Shown here piece after piece: positions 1 through 9,900 of a DNA stretch of 64,000 nt (the first letter of the stretch is position 1; the number at the start of each line of letters is the position of its first letter). The translations under genes and the position numbers were made by a program. The notes beneath the pieces are model-generated. The model made no database searches and had not been told where the DNA came from. It saw only the letters and a program-made list of their open reading frames with translations. The stretch is from assembly GCA_000242935.3 (NCBI GenBank), contig CP007053.1:1798001-1862000 (forward strand), in the 5' to 3' direction. The stretch comes from Opitutaceae bacterium TAV5. GTDB taxonomy: Bacteria; Verrucomicrobiota; Verrucomicrobiia; Opitutales; Opitutaceae.

Positions 1-1004
1 AGGTCGAGAGCTACCTCGGCGCCAAAATCCGCGCCTACTCGGAAAGCGACCCCCTCCGCGAAAAGGTGCTCGAGGCGATGATGAATCCGAAAATCGAGTT
101 CAAGCTCGACGACACCGTCATCAAGCCCGCCGACAAGCTCCTCTCGCTCACCGCCACCGAGGCCATGCGCTCCTACGGCGATCCGCCCCGCCCGCTCTTC
201 GCCACCGGCATCGCGACCACGATCGACGACCTCCTCACGCAAAAATACGGCGCGGACAACTACCGGTTCACCCGGCTCGAACTCACCTGGTCCGAGCAAC
301 TCGCCCACTACATTACGACCATCGCCCCCATCCTCATGGGACTCGGCCTGCTCGGCATTTTTATCGAAATGAAGACGCCCGGCTTCGGCTTCTTCGGCAT
401 CGCCGGCGGCATCCTCCTGGCGATTGTCTTTTTCGGCCACTACATCGCCGGCCTCTCCGGCAACGAGGCCTGGATCGTCTTCGCCTTCGGCGTGATCCTT
501 GTCGTCGTGGAGCTGCTGTTTTTCCCGGGCACCGTGCTCATCGCCCTGACCGGCATCCTGCTCATGCTCGGCGCGCTCGTCTGGTCCATGACCGACCTCT
601 GGCCCAACGAGCCCATCTCGATTTCCTCCGGCATGTTCACCCGTCCGCTGCTCAACCTTCTCGGCGGCATCGTCGTCGCCGTGATCGGGGGCATCGCGCT
701 GATGCGGTTTCTCCCGCGCGGCTGGTTCCTCGACCGCCTCGTCCTCAGCGCCGCCATCGACGGTGCTTCCGGCGCGGTTATCGACGACATCGAAGCCGCC
801 CCCGGTTCCGAAACACCTGTCGTCGGCCAGACCGGCGTCACCGTTTCCGCTCTCCGCCCCGCCGGACAAATCAGGCTCGGCGACCGCCACTTCGAAGCCC
901 GCGTCGCCGTCGGCACCCTCGACAAGGGACGCCCCGTGCGCGTCATCGGCCGGCAGGGGTTCGAACTCCTTGTCGAGGAAGAAACCGGCAACAATAACGA
1001 CTGA
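1..1004 (+). CDS. NfeD-family long membrane protein (5' end outside window)
   Basis: This is the C-terminal part of a long NfeD protein; the reading frame is open from the first bases of the window. A soluble stretch is followed by four or five hydrophobic segments (beginning ITTIAPILMGLGLLGIF and running to LLNLLGGIVVAVIGGIALM) and a C-terminal small beta-barrel (VGQTGVTVSALRPAGQIRL...VIGRQGFELLVEE), which is the OB-fold typical of NfeD. Long NfeD proteins carry a ClpP-like serine protease domain at the N-terminus, which would lie upstream of this window. It stands 80 bp ahead of a short NfeD gene and then floA, the usual neighbourhood for membrane-microdomain (flotillin) systems. The family call is firm; the protease half cannot be checked here. 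Confidence 0.85.
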   Translation, partial: VESYLGAKIRAYSESDPLREKVLEAMMNPKIEFKLDDTVIKPADKLLSLTATEAMRSYGDPPRPLFATGIATTIDDLLTQKYGADNYRFTRLELTWSEQLAHYITTIAPILMGLGLLGIFIEMKTPGFGFFGIAGGILLAIVFFGHYIAGLSGNEAWIVFAFGVILVVVELLFFPGTVLIALTGILLMLGALVWSMTDLWPNEPISISSGMFTRPLLNLLGGIVVAVIGGIALMRFLPRGWFLDRLVLSAAIDGASGAVIDDIEAAPGSETPVVGQTGVTVSALRPAGQIRLGDRHFEARVAVGTLDKGRPVRVIGRQGFELLVEEETGNNND

Positions 1005-1084
1005 CATCCACCCGCCGCCGTCCACCCTCCCTCTCTCTCCCGCCCTCACACAGTCTCTCGTCTTCAAGTCCTGCCCCTCTCCCG

Positions 1085-1705
1085 ATGACCACCCTCATTC
1101 TTCTCTTCATTGTCGGCATCATCCTGCTCGCCGCCGAGGTGATCGTCCCCGGAGCCGTCCTCGGCACCCTCGGCGCGCTCGCCATGCTGGCCGGTTGTGT
1201 GATCGCCTTCTGGCAACACGGCCCGATGGGTGGGGGCGTGGCCGTCGCCGTCGCGCTCTTCCTCGTCGGCCTGATGCTTGCCATCGAATTCCTCATCCTT
1301 CCGCGCACCCGCTGGGGCCGCCGGTTTTTCCTGCACAAGAGCATCGACAGCCGCAGCCAGCCACCTGTTGCCGATGCCGCCGCCATCACCCGCCGCACCG
1401 GCGAAACCCTCACCACGCTCGCCCCGACCGGGTACGTCCTCGTCGAAGGCCGGCGCTACGAGGCCACCTCGCGTTCCGGGCTCATCGAAAAAGGCACGCC
1501 CGTCGCCGTCATCGGCACGGAGACTTTTCAGCTCGTCGTCGAAAAAATCACCGGCGACAATCCCCCTCCTGCCGCATCCTCCACGCGCCCGCCGGTCACA
1601 CCGGGCCTGCCGGCCGACAACGACCTCAACAAACCCGTCGATCTCCTCACCGCACCCGTCTACCTCCCGCCCGTTCCACCCGCGCCCCCTTCTTCCAAAC
1701 ACTGA
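1085..1705 (+). CDS. NfeD-family short membrane protein
   Basis: A 206-residue protein that starts with hydrophobic segments (MTTLILLFIVGIILLAAEV, then GALAMLAGCVIAFW and a third near residue 60). A C-terminal beta-rich domain (about 100-160; GYVLVEGRRYEATSRSG...VAVIGTETFQLVVEK) matches the OB-fold of NfeD proteins, and a proline-rich tail follows. Short NfeD proteins without a protease domain are usually partners of flotillin-like proteins, and here floA begins 53 bp downstream. The order nfeD-long, nfeD-short, floA on one strand suggests a single transcript for lipid-microdomain organisation. The partner role is inferred from context. Confidence 0.78.
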   Translation: MTTLILLFIVGIILLAAEVIVPGAVLGTLGALAMLAGCVIAFWQHGPMGGGVAVAVALFLVGLMLAIEFLILPRTRWGRRFFLHKSIDSRSQPPVADAAAITRRTGETLTTLAPTGYVLVEGRRYEATSRSGLIEKGTPVAVIGTETFQLVVEKITGDNPPPAASSTRPPVTPGLPADNDLNKPVDLLTAPVYLPPVPPAPPSSKH

Positions 1706-1758
1706 ACTCCGTTCATTTTTCCACCAACAACCCGTAACACCAACCCACCATACCAACC

Positions 1759-2763
1759 ATGCCTGGCCAACTCGTCACCGTTCTCGGCATCGCCGGCCTT
1801 ATCGCCGCCCTTGTCCTCGCGTTCATTGTTTTCTCCTTCTTCAGCGTCTGGCTGCGCGCCTGGCTGGCGGGAGCCTACGTCGGGTTCACCGAACTCATCG
1901 CCATGCGGCTCCGCCAGGTGCCCTACGGCCTGGTCGTTGACGCCCGCATCACCGCCCGCAAGGCCGGCATCGACATTTCGATCAACGACATCGAGGCCCA
2001 CTTCCTGGCCGGCGGCAACGTCGTGCCCACCGTGCAGGCCCTCATCGCCGCGCAAAAAGCCGGCATCGAGCTCGACTGGCGCCGCGCCTGCGCCATCGAC
2101 CTCGCCACCAAAGGCTCCGGCAAGTCCGTCGGCGAAGCCGTGCGCACCAGCGTCGATCCCAAGGTCATCGACTGCCCCAACCCCGAAGGCGGACGCACGA
2201 CCATCGACGGCGTGGCGCGCGATGGCATCCAGGTAAAGGTCAAGGCCCGCGTGACCGTGCGCACCAACCTCGACCGCTTCGTCGGCGGCGCCAAGGAAGA
2301 CACCATCATCGCCCGCGTCGGCGAAGGCATCGTCACCACCATCGGCTCGGCCGACAGCTACAAGGTGGTCCTCGAATCTCCCGACAGCATCTCCAAGACC
2401 GTGCTCGCGCGCGGCCTCGACGTCGGCACCGCCTTCGAAATCCTCTCCATCGACATCGCCGACGTGGACGTGGGCGAAAACGTCGGCGCCCAGCTCCAGG
2501 AAGCCCAGGCCCAGGCCAACAAGTCCATCGCCCAGGCCCAGGCCGAAATCCGCCGCGCCGCCGCCGTCGCGCTCGAACAGGAAATGAAAGCCCGCGTGCA
2601 GGAAATGCAGGCCAAGGTCGTCGAGGCCCAGGCCGAAGTCCCGCTCGCCATGGCCGAAGCCTTCCGCAAGGGCAACCTCGGCGTCATGGACTACTACAAG
2701 ATGGAAAACATCCAGGCCGACACCGGCATGCGCAAGTCGATCGGCACCGACGACAAGAAGTAA
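1759..2763 (+). CDS. floA: Flotillin-like protein FloA
   Basis: At 334 residues this has the normal length for FloA (YqfA). It begins with a single membrane segment (about 7-30), followed by the PHB/SPFH-like domain with blocks highly characteristic of the family: [56 protein letters not shown] and [10 protein letters not shown]. The C-terminal third is a helical region rich in Gln-Ala and Glu-Ala repeats that drives oligomerisation. FloA scaffolds membrane microdomains and influences membrane fluidity and protein secretion or assembly. It follows two NfeD genes, which is the standard arrangement. Identification is by strong overall sequence resemblance. Confidence 0.95.
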   Translation: MPGQLVTVLGIAGLIAALVLAFIVFSFFSVWLRAWLAGAYVGFTELIAMRLRQVPYGLVVDARITARKAGIDISINDIEAHFLAGGNVVPTVQALIAAQKAGIELDWRRACAIDLATKGSGKSVGEAVRTSVDPKVIDCPNPEGGRTTIDGVARDGIQVKVKARVTVRTNLDRFVGGAKEDTIIARVGEGIVTTIGSADSYKVVLESPDSISKTVLARGLDVGTAFEILSIDIADVDVGENVGAQLQEAQAQANKSIAQAQAEIRRAAAVALEQEMKARVQEMQAKVVEAQAEVPLAMAEAFRKGNLGVMDYYKMENIQADTGMRKSIGTDDKK

Positions 2764-2896
2764 CGCCGGCCTGCCCCGGCTGCAGAAACGGCCCGCGAAA
2801 CACCCGCAATGACACGAAAAACGGAAATACAGCCGGTTTCTTTTTCGTCTCATTACACGGGCTTCGCGGGCTCTCCTCCCTGACCCCCCCTCCGCC

Positions 2897-3520
2897 ATGA
2901 AGTGGATCACCGAACATTTCCAGATACTTTTCGTCATCGCCGGCGTCGTTGCCTTCTGGATACAGAAGCGCCGTGAGGCCGCCGAAGCCCGCCGCGAGGC
3001 CGAAGCCGCGATGGAAGCCCGCCGCCAGCGCCAGGCGCAACAACAGCGCGGCGCGCCGCTCCAGCGTCACGCACCCGACAGCGCGGACGCCGAACGCACG
3101 CGACGCATCCAGGAAGAGATCCGGCGCAAGATCGCCGAGCGTCGCGGCGAGGTTCCCGGCATGCCGCCGCCGGCCCCGGTCGCCCCGCCCCCCCTGCCCC
3201 GTGCCGAACCCGCGGCCCGCACCCGGGAGCCCCGTTCCAACGCCTATGACACGGCGGAAGAGCGGGCCGTGCGCGAACGTCAGCGCCAGATGGCCGAACA
3301 ACTGGCCGCGCTCGAAGCGCAACGCGCCGCCGTCCGCAACGAGGCGGTGGAAATACGCGCCCGGGGCGCCCGCCCCCCCAAGCCCGAGACCGCTCCGGCT
3401 CCCGCTTTCCGTTCCGGTCTGCCCGTCTCTCTCGCCGCCGACCTGCACGACCGTTCCAGTCTCCGCCGCGCCATCATCCTCAAGGAAATCCTCGACACTC
3501 CCAAGGCGCTGCGGGCGTAG
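2897..3520 (+). CDS. Hypothetical membrane-anchored coiled-coil protein
   Basis: A 207-residue protein of unknown function. One N-terminal hydrophobic segment (ILFVIAGVVAFWI, about 10-22) is followed by a dense Arg/Glu/Gln/Ala helix (about 25-60), a proline-rich linker (PPPAPVAPPPLPR near 98-110), a second charged helix (about 125-150), and a short conserved-looking C-terminal tail (AIILKEILDTPKALR). The layout suggests an inner-membrane anchor with a cytoplasmic coiled coil. It lies 133 bp after floA on the same strand and may be co-transcribed with it. Start chosen at the ATG that begins the membrane segment. I do not recognise the family. Confidence 0.68.
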   Translation: MKWITEHFQILFVIAGVVAFWIQKRREAAEARREAEAAMEARRQRQAQQQRGAPLQRHAPDSADAERTRRIQEEIRRKIAERRGEVPGMPPPAPVAPPPLPRAEPAARTREPRSNAYDTAEERAVRERQRQMAEQLAALEAQRAAVRNEAVEIRARGARPPKPETAPAPAFRSGLPVSLAADLHDRSSLRRAIILKEILDTPKALRA

Positions 3521-3555
3521 TGACCCGGATTAGCCGAGCCAAAACCGAAGGAAGT

Positions 3556-3666
3556 TAACTACAGAGACACGAAGACACGGAGGACAAACTCCACAAAGCC
3601 TCCTGTCAGGAAAAACCTGATTCTGCTCTGTGGTCCGCTCTGTGCCTCTGTGTCTTTGTGGTTCAA
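3556..3666. repeat. Imperfect inverted repeat (cacagagacac type)
   Basis: The left arm (about 3556-3584, containing acagagacacgaagacacgg) is an imperfect reverse complement of the right arm (about 3634-3666, containing ctgtgcctctgtgtctttgt). Short, purine-biased tandem blocks of this kind are a recurrent intergenic element in verrucomicrobial genomes. It is part of a 365-bp gene-free stretch (3521-3885) that otherwise holds only the second inverted repeat listed next. Confidence 0.6.
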
Positions 3667-3728
3667 TTTCCGGAAAACAGGCATCGGGTTACAGAAGGAA
3701 ATCATACCAGCGTCCCGAATGTTTTTGA

Positions 3729-3804
3729 TTTTACACCAAGGCCGCAAAGGACGCGAAGAAGGTAACTGGCAATCCTTTGCGCTCTTTGCGGCCTTGGTGT
3801 AAAA
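3729..3804. repeat. Perfect 21-bp inverted repeat, REP/MITE-like
   Basis: The arms 3729-3749 and 3784-3804 are perfect reverse complements over 21 bp (core CACCAAGGCCGCAAAG), with weaker pairing continuing into the 34-bp spacer. The transcript would form a very stable hairpin. It sits between a rightward gene ending at 3520 and a leftward gene ending at 3886, so it could act as a bidirectional terminator or be a mobile palindromic element. Confidence 0.75.
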
Positions 3805-3885
3805 ATCCGAAGGCTTTGGGGCTTTGGTATCATACGCTTTCGCGGGTAATTTCTCACGATAGCATTAGCGAATGCCTCCTGCCTC

Positions 3886-4581
3886 CTAACCCGCCCGGCC
3901 GGCCCCGGCTGCCTTCAGCCAGCCGGCTTTCCGTGCCAGGAGCGCGATCAGCATCCCGGCGACGAACCCGCCCGCGTGCGCCCACCAGGCCACGCCGCCC
4001 TCGCCGCCAGCTCCGAGCAATTCGCCGATGCCGCTCCACATCTGCACAAAAAACCACAGCAACAAAAACACCACCGCCGGCACCGGCACCACCGGCACGA
4101 TCCAGGGCACGAGCGCCACCACCCAGGCTGTCGGGAAAAGCACGAGATACGCGCCGAGCACGCCGGAAATCGCGCCGCTCGCGCCGAGCATCGGGATCAC
4201 CGATCCCCACGAGAAAACCGTCTGCGCCGCCGCCGCGGCCACGCCGCCGGCGAGGTAGATGCACAGAAAACCGGCCGACCCCGTGCGCGCCTCCACGCTG
4301 CGGCCGAAGATCCAGAGAAACCAGCAATTGCCCAAAACATGCGCCACGCCGCCGTGCAGGAACATGGAGGTAAACAGCGTCTGCCACTGCCCCCCGTCGC
4401 GCCATCCGCCGACGAAGCGCGCCGGCACCAGCGAATGCGTGAGGATGAAAGTCTCCAGCGAATCCGGAGCCTGTACCATCAGGAGCATTTCGTAGCCGAA
4501 AACAACTATGCAGGCGGCGATGATCAGAAACGTAAAAACCGGCGGCCGGCGGTGCGGTTGAGTATCCCAGAGCGGAAGCAT
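3886..4581 (-). CDS. Rhomboid-family intramembrane serine protease
   Basis: A 231-residue polytopic membrane protein with about six to seven hydrophobic segments. It has the rhomboid signature elements: an HGGVAHVLGN block (His81, Asn85) in the second segment, the catalytic serine in GASGAISG (Ser136), and the catalytic histidine in WWAHAGGF (His202), which together form the Ser-His dyad. Rhomboids cleave transmembrane substrates within the lipid bilayer. The substrate is unknown. It faces the NfeD/FloA operon across a palindrome-rich spacer and shows no operon partner. Confidence 0.92.
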   Translation of the reverse strand: MLPLWDTQPHRRPPVFTFLIIAACIVVFGYEMLLMVQAPDSLETFILTHSLVPARFVGGWRDGGQWQTLFTSMFLHGGVAHVLGNCWFLWIFGRSVEARTGSAGFLCIYLAGGVAAAAAQTVFSWGSVIPMLGASGAISGVLGAYLVLFPTAWVVALVPWIVPVVPVPAVVFLLLWFFVQMWSGIGELLGAGGEGGVAWWAHAGGFVAGMLIALLARKAGWLKAAGAGRAG

Positions 4582-4678
4582 GGTGCGTTGACAAAATGAG
4601 CGGAGCGGCGGTTTGCAATCGTCGTCGGAGCTGACGAGCGTCGGCCAGCCCGGAGCGGCGGCATTCCTGCCGCTGCGA

Positions 4679-4697
4679 CGAGGCGCAACGCGCCTCG
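4679..4697. repeat. GC-rich perfect hairpin downstream of the LacI gene
   Basis: CGAGGCGC-AAC-GCGCCTCG forms an 8-bp perfect stem with a 3-nt loop in the 206-bp gap between the rhomboid gene and the end of the LacI gene. A second hairpin (AGCGGC...GCCGCT) lies just before it. Neither is followed by a clear T-run in the leftward direction, so a terminator role is possible but not established. Confidence 0.5.
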
Positions 4698-4787
4698 CCC
4701 TTACCGGTGTACAACTGCGAATTCTCCGAACCAGGCGACGGCAGTGCTCTGGAAACCATCACCCCGAAAAGCAAAGCGCCCGACACC

Positions 4788-5891
4788 TCACAATCGCGCC
4801 GACCGCTTCCCGAGCGCCGCGATCTCCGCTTTCGGCGGCACGCTGATCCCGTCGGCCCATTCCCCTTTGACCAGCACCTCACGCGGGATCGCCGGCAGGC
4901 CGCGTTCGTTTTGCAAGATCTGCCCCACCAGCAAATCCACCGCCACCGAACCATGCAGCTCGTGATGCTGGTTGAAGCCTCCAAGATCCGGATACTCCGG
5001 CGCGCGATCCACGCTGACAAGCGCCACGTCCTGCGGCACACGCCAGTTCATCTGCCTGATGGCGCGTTCCACAGTGGCTTCCGCGAGCACCACATCCGGC
5101 CTGTTTTCCCGAAGCCATTCCTGGATACGGGGAATCTCGTCCATGTGAGACCTGGCAAACCGGCAAACCCGAATTTCCACGCCACTCATCTCCGCCGCCC
5201 AGCGTTCCCGTGCATAGAAGACCGGATACAAAACGCCGTGATTCACACGCGCATCGTATTCGTCCGACACCGCCACTCCGATGCGCCGGTAGCCCAATTC
5301 CACCGCCTTGCGCAGCATCAGGTCAAAACCGTGCGCGGCATCGATACCCACCCGGTTGAGCATGGGCGACCTGAGTGACCAGGCCATGGTCACTGCCACA
5401 AAATGAGCCCAGTCAATCCCCTGGAAAATGTCACTTGCATCGACCAGTCCGGGGATAATGAGCCCGGGGATGTTCCGGCTGCGAAGCATCTGGTTGAGCC
5501 GGCGCGCGGTGAGCCCCGGTTCGTGCAGCCAGACCGGTTCCAGCCCGTATCCGAGTTCCTCCGCCCTCGCCCTTGCGCCTGCGAAGTGGCGCTGCATGTG
5601 CATGCCCTGATCCCCGATCCGTCCGCTTTGCCGGTTGGCGACAAGGAACGCGAGCGTCGCCTGAAATGCCGGTGTCCGCCGCGTCCGCAAATGCGCCATC
5701 CAGGCGGAGGCAAAGGCATTCGGCTTCCAGCCCAGTTGGCGCGCCACCGCCAGCACCCGCACCCGGGTGGCGGCGGGGATTTTCGGATGTCCGTTGAGCG
5801 CATAGGACACGGTCGGCTGGCTGCATCCGCAGGCGGCGGCGATTTCCCGGGTAGTGGGCATGCGAAGTGTTGTCGGGGCAATGGTCTTCAT
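4788..5891 (-). CDS. LacI-family transcriptional regulator (paralog 1)
   Basis: A LacI/GalR regulator of 367 residues. The N-terminal helix-turn-helix (REIAAACGCSQPTVSYALNG, about 14-33) is followed by the hinge (RVLAVARQLGWKPNAFA) and a periplasmic-binding-protein-like sensor domain, and the C-terminus carries the FNQHHELHGSVAVDLLVGQI block. The ATG at 5891 was chosen because longer starts would only add a low-complexity leader; 5861 (MPTTREI) is an alternative. It is divergent from a PEP-CTERM gene, and a 14-bp palindrome (5909-5922) sits in the shared promoter region. It is clearly paralogous to the regulator at 56694-57770. The effector is probably a sugar, inferred from the neighbouring glycosidase. 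Confidence 0.9.
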   Translation of the reverse strand: MKTIAPTTLRMPTTREIAAACGCSQPTVSYALNGHPKIPAATRVRVLAVARQLGWKPNAFASAWMAHLRTRRTPAFQATLAFLVANRQSGRIGDQGMHMQRHFAGARARAEELGYGLEPVWLHEPGLTARRLNQMLRSRNIPGLIIPGLVDASDIFQGIDWAHFVAVTMAWSLRSPMLNRVGIDAAHGFDLMLRKAVELGYRRIGVAVSDEYDARVNHGVLYPVFYARERWAAEMSGVEIRVCRFARSHMDEIPRIQEWLRENRPDVVLAEATVERAIRQMNWRVPQDVALVSVDRAPEYPDLGGFNQHHELHGSVAVDLLVGQILQNERGLPAIPREVLVKGEWADGISVPPKAEIAALGKRSARL

Positions 5892-5908
5892 CGGCGAGCC
5901 TGACCTTG

Positions 5909-5922
5909 GTGATCGTGATAAC
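5909..5922. promoter_or_regulatory. Putative LacI-type operator 1
   Basis: GTGATCGTGATAAC is a near-perfect palindrome (GTKATC-GT-GATMAC) located 18 bp upstream of the LacI start and 73 bp upstream of the PEP-CTERM start. The identical 14-mer recurs at 10072-10085. Both copies share the core ATCGTGAT with the palindromes at the paralogous LacI locus (57766 and 56664). Binding is inferred from location and symmetry. Confidence 0.6.
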
Positions 5923-5994
5923 TGGAGGAAATCTTTCTTTTTAGGCCCCGGTGGCAATCTTTTCGTTTCGTCAAAACTCCAAACCTCCCATCTC

Positions 5995-6864
5995 ATGACA
6001 TCTCCACTACTTCATTCCAGTGTTTCGTTATTCCGCATCGCATGCGCCGCAGTTCTGGCGAGCACCCTATCGGTTGTAACCTCCGGCGCAGAGCCCCAAC
6101 CCTTCTCCTACAGCAATGACTTCAGCGCGCATGGAGCCTCCGCGAAACAGATCACCACGACAGCCACCAGCGCCAACGACTATTTCTCCAAATACTCCGA
6201 AACAGGCACATGGGAACTCATCAATGGTCGTATCAAGGCAAGCTGGACAGGATCGCCAGAGGGCGTCTCAAGTTTCGTGAAACGGGATTTTCGAGACGGC
6301 AATCTATTGGGCGCCGGTCTGTATATTGATAATCCATCGCTCACGGTCACGACCTGGTGGGCAAACGGCAATAGCAGCGATGCCTTTCTTTGGAGCTACT
6401 TCGGGGTTCTCAATGCCTCCGGGCAAGGTTACATCGCAGCCGTTTCCCGATCAGGGATCGTCCAGTTTTTCGAGGTCGATACCCTGTCCTCCGACACCTC
6501 TTCCTGGACGCTGCTTGGTTCCCAAGAGACAGGGTTCAAGCAAGGCCTAAACGACAGAAACTCCTTTGCCTTTTCAATCCAGGGTAACGATCTCACGCTT
6601 ACGAATACGAAGCTTTCAGACTCAACAAATGCATCGTTTTCTGTAACATTAGCATCACTCACGTATTCAGAATTCACTACAATAGTACTTGGCGGCAAAT
6701 TCGGGACAGGCCCATCGGGGTCCAATTTCAATCCAAACTTTGATGATCTGCTGGTGACAGGCACGATGGCAGGCACGTCCATCCCCGAACCGGGTTCGGT
6801 CGCCCTGGTGTTCGGCGCAGTCGCCCTGGCGGCCATCGCCCTGTCCCGCAGACGTCTCAGGTGA
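5995..6864 (+). CDS. PEP-CTERM-anchored exported protein
   Basis: A 289-residue exported protein. The N-terminal signal peptide (hydrophobic IACAAVLASTLSVV, ending near TSGA) is followed by a beta-rich Ser/Thr/Asn-rich domain (about 40-255). The PEP-CTERM sorting tail comes last: IPEPG, a hydrophobic helix and RRRLR. The tail directs cleavage by an exosortase and surface or matrix retention. The ATG at 5995 was preferred to upstream in-frame starts because it directly precedes the signal peptide. The body resembles beta-sandwich lectin-like or LamG-like folds seen in such proteins, but no specific family is evident. Likely controlled by the divergent LacI. Confidence 0.85.
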   Translation: MTSPLLHSSVSLFRIACAAVLASTLSVVTSGAEPQPFSYSNDFSAHGASAKQITTTATSANDYFSKYSETGTWELINGRIKASWTGSPEGVSSFVKRDFRDGNLLGAGLYIDNPSLTVTTWWANGNSSDAFLWSYFGVLNASGQGYIAAVSRSGIVQFFEVDTLSSDTSSWTLLGSQETGFKQGLNDRNSFAFSIQGNDLTLTNTKLSDSTNASFSVTLASLTYSEFTTIVLGGKFGTGPSGSNFNPNFDDLLVTGTMAGTSIPEPGSVALVFGAVALAAIALSRRRLR

Positions 6865-6918
6865 CTCCCCCCCTTCGTTGCGCCAAAAGGACAAGGGTAT
6901 CCCGCTTCATCGTTTTTA

Positions 6919-6948
6919 TTCGTGTCCATTCGCATCCATTCGCGGTTG
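6919..6948. repeat. Three tandem 10-bp units (ATTCGNRTCC type)
   Basis: ATTCGTGTCC, ATTCGCATCC and ATTCGCGGTT follow each other directly in the gap between the PEP-CTERM gene and the glycosidase. Blocks of this kind recur between genes in verrucomicrobial genomes; no function is apparent here. Confidence 0.5.
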
Positions 6949-6968
6949 GTTTGTTTTTAGGTGTTCCC

Positions 6969-9900
6969 ATGAGAGCCCTCGCCGTTTTTCTCACCGCCGT
7001 CTGCTGCCTGTCTCCGGGTTACTCCGAGGTTATCTGCAACCTTGGTGATCCGCTGGATTTCGAGATCATCGTGCAAAAACGGCAGGAAAAACGGCAAGAC
7101 ACCTCCCATGAGACGATGCCGGACGGAAAACCCGCCATGCGCTTCCATTGGGACAGCAGTCGCGCGGAGCATTTCGAATTTACCATCCGCGAGCCCGTGT
7201 ATCTGCCCCGCTTTGACAACGCCGTCGCCAGCGTCGAGATCTACATCCCGGAAAATTGCCAGGCCCGCAACCTCAACCTCCGTTTGCGCGACAGCGAGGG
7301 CGAACACCTGCAATACCGGATGCCGCTCGATACCCGAACGGCGGGCTGGCAAACGATCCGGTTCACCCTCGACTCCCACACGGCGCCCGAGGCCGGGACG
7401 TGGCCGGGCGGCAGGAACGCCAACCGGAAAATCGACTTCCCCGTGAGTCTTGTCGGCTTCGCGTCCGAATTCCGGGCCGATACCGGCCCCGGCTGGCTTG
7501 GCTTTGGCGATGTCGGATTCGACATCGTTTCCGCTCCGCCCGAGATAACCCTGGAGACGGGGACGGGCTCGGCGATCCACGTCATGATTCCCGGCGAGGA
7601 AAAGACCGCCGCCCTGCGCGTGACCAATCGCCGTCCCGACAACCGCGAATTGTTGCTCGAATACAGTATAAACGATGCTCGCGGACAGCGTATCAGCAGG
7701 AATGCGAGCCGCTTCGGCCTCGCCCCCGGCGAATCCAGGCGCATTGCGCTGCCCCCTCCCGCGAAGTTCGGCGTGTATGCCATCGACACCAGATTGTTCG
7801 AACTCACCGGTATCAATAAAAACATTACCTCAAAAGCATCCCCATCCCATGCCAGGCGATTGAGCTATGCCTACATGCGCCCGGCCGGCCCCACGCCCGG
7901 CCGGGCCAAGGGTTTCCTCTTCGGACTTTCCGTTCATTCCCAGCACTATCCCGGGACCGTACAGGAGCGCGAGGCCCTCGCCGCCGCCTGGTGCGGGGCC
8001 AAGGTTTACCGGGAAGACATCTATTGGCGCCACGTGCAGCCCCGCCGCGACGCATGGACATGGAATCGCTACGATTCCCTGATGGGCGTCTACGACAAAT
8101 ACGACATGGAGATGCAAGGCATCTATGTCTATGTGCCCGGATGGGCGCATCAGTCGTTCCTCACGGATCGCGTCCTGGATGACTGGGGAGAATTTGTCCG
8201 CGAGGTGGCCAGACATTACCGGGACCGTATCCGCTATATGGAGGTCTGGAACGAGCCGGACATCCAAAGCACTTTCCGGAATGACCCCGCATTCTATGTC
8301 GAGGTTCTCAAACGCACCTATGCCGAGGTGAAGCAGGCTGTCCCCGAGATGACCATCCTCACCGGCGGCTTTTCCGGGACGGTTTCCACCGAACGACAAA
8401 CCGGTTTTGTCCGGCATGTGCTCTCCGGGGCCAGGGGATTTTACGATGTCATCGCGTTTCACGGACATGGCCCCATCAACGGCTACATGCCGCACATGAA
8501 CGCCCTCCTCGACATGCGCAAGGAATTCGACATTACCGCTCCGTGGTATCCCAACGAGACCGCGGCTCCCGTCAACTGGGTCGGCGAATTCGGCCAGGGG
8601 CCGACCCTGTTCAAGAAGCTGCTGGTCAGCTGGGCCAATGGCGCGGTCGGTTACACCTGGTATGACCTGCGCAACGACGGCTTCGACCCGAAGAACGTCG
8701 AGCACAACTACGGCCTGGTCACGTACGATTTTTCCCCCAAGCCCGTCTATGGTGTTTACAACATGCTCGCCGGATATTTCCGCGAAGCCGGGTTTCTTCG
8801 CACCATCGACCCGGACCCCGCCGTCAGGGCCTTTCTCTTCCGTTCCCGCGACGGCGGCTTTCTGCTCCCGGCCTGGAGCAACGATTCGAGCGACCGCCTG
8901 CTTCATCTCACCGGCATCACGGGCAAGGCCGTGTCGGTCGATCTTTTCGGCAACGAGACGCCGCTTCCCGTCCTCGACGGTTCCCTCGCCTGGTCTATCG
9001 AGGCAACTCCCGCGACGCTTCGTATCATCGGACAGAATACGGAACCCGTCATTGCCGGGGAATTCATCGGTGGCGACGGAGTCCTCAACATCACGCCCGG
9101 CGGTGAACAAACTTTCCGACTGGGCCTCCGCAATCCGACGAAACATGAGCTGATTTTTTCACTGACATGTACGTTGCCCAAGGGTCTTTCCGGCAAAGGA
9201 CTCGAACGACGGATTCACCTACAGCCCGGCCAGAGCGACGAGCTCGCCCTCCCGCTTCGGGTGGCGGACAACTTCCGTTCGCTCCCCGGGCGTCCCGCGA
9301 CCCTTCTCCTGAAGGCCGACCTGCGCAAATCCGACGGTTCCCTTCTGTGGGCCGGCACGCTTCCCCGTGAAGTGCGCACCACGGTGTCCATCCCCGGCAA
9401 CGGTTTTTCGTCCGCGCCCACGTTCGACCTGCGTGACGCCTCCCTGGTCACCCGCCTGGTTCCCTCCGCCCACGCCAACGAACCTTTTTACTGGAAGGGA
9501 CCGGAAGATCTGAGTGCTCGCATCTGGCTTGGACGCGACCGCGAGAACCTTTTGCTCAAGGTCGTTGTCACCGATGACATCCACGTGCAACCCCATCGCG
9601 GCTCCGGCGTGTACAATGGCGACAACGTGCAGATGGCCCTCCAGCTCCCCGGCCAGCCGGGCCTGTGGGAAATCGGTCTGACGCTCCGTGATGACGGCGA
9701 GAGCGAGACATTTGTCTGGCTGGCGCCGGACGGTTTTGACCTGGCCCGGACCGCCGCCTCGATCAGACTGTCCGCCAGTCGCGACGAATCGGCCAAAACC
9801 ACGACCTATGAAGCCGCGATTCCGTTTTCCGCCATCGGGCTTTCCGCGGATACCGGCCGGCGCGGCTTTCGCTTCAATTTGCTCGTCAACGACAACGACG

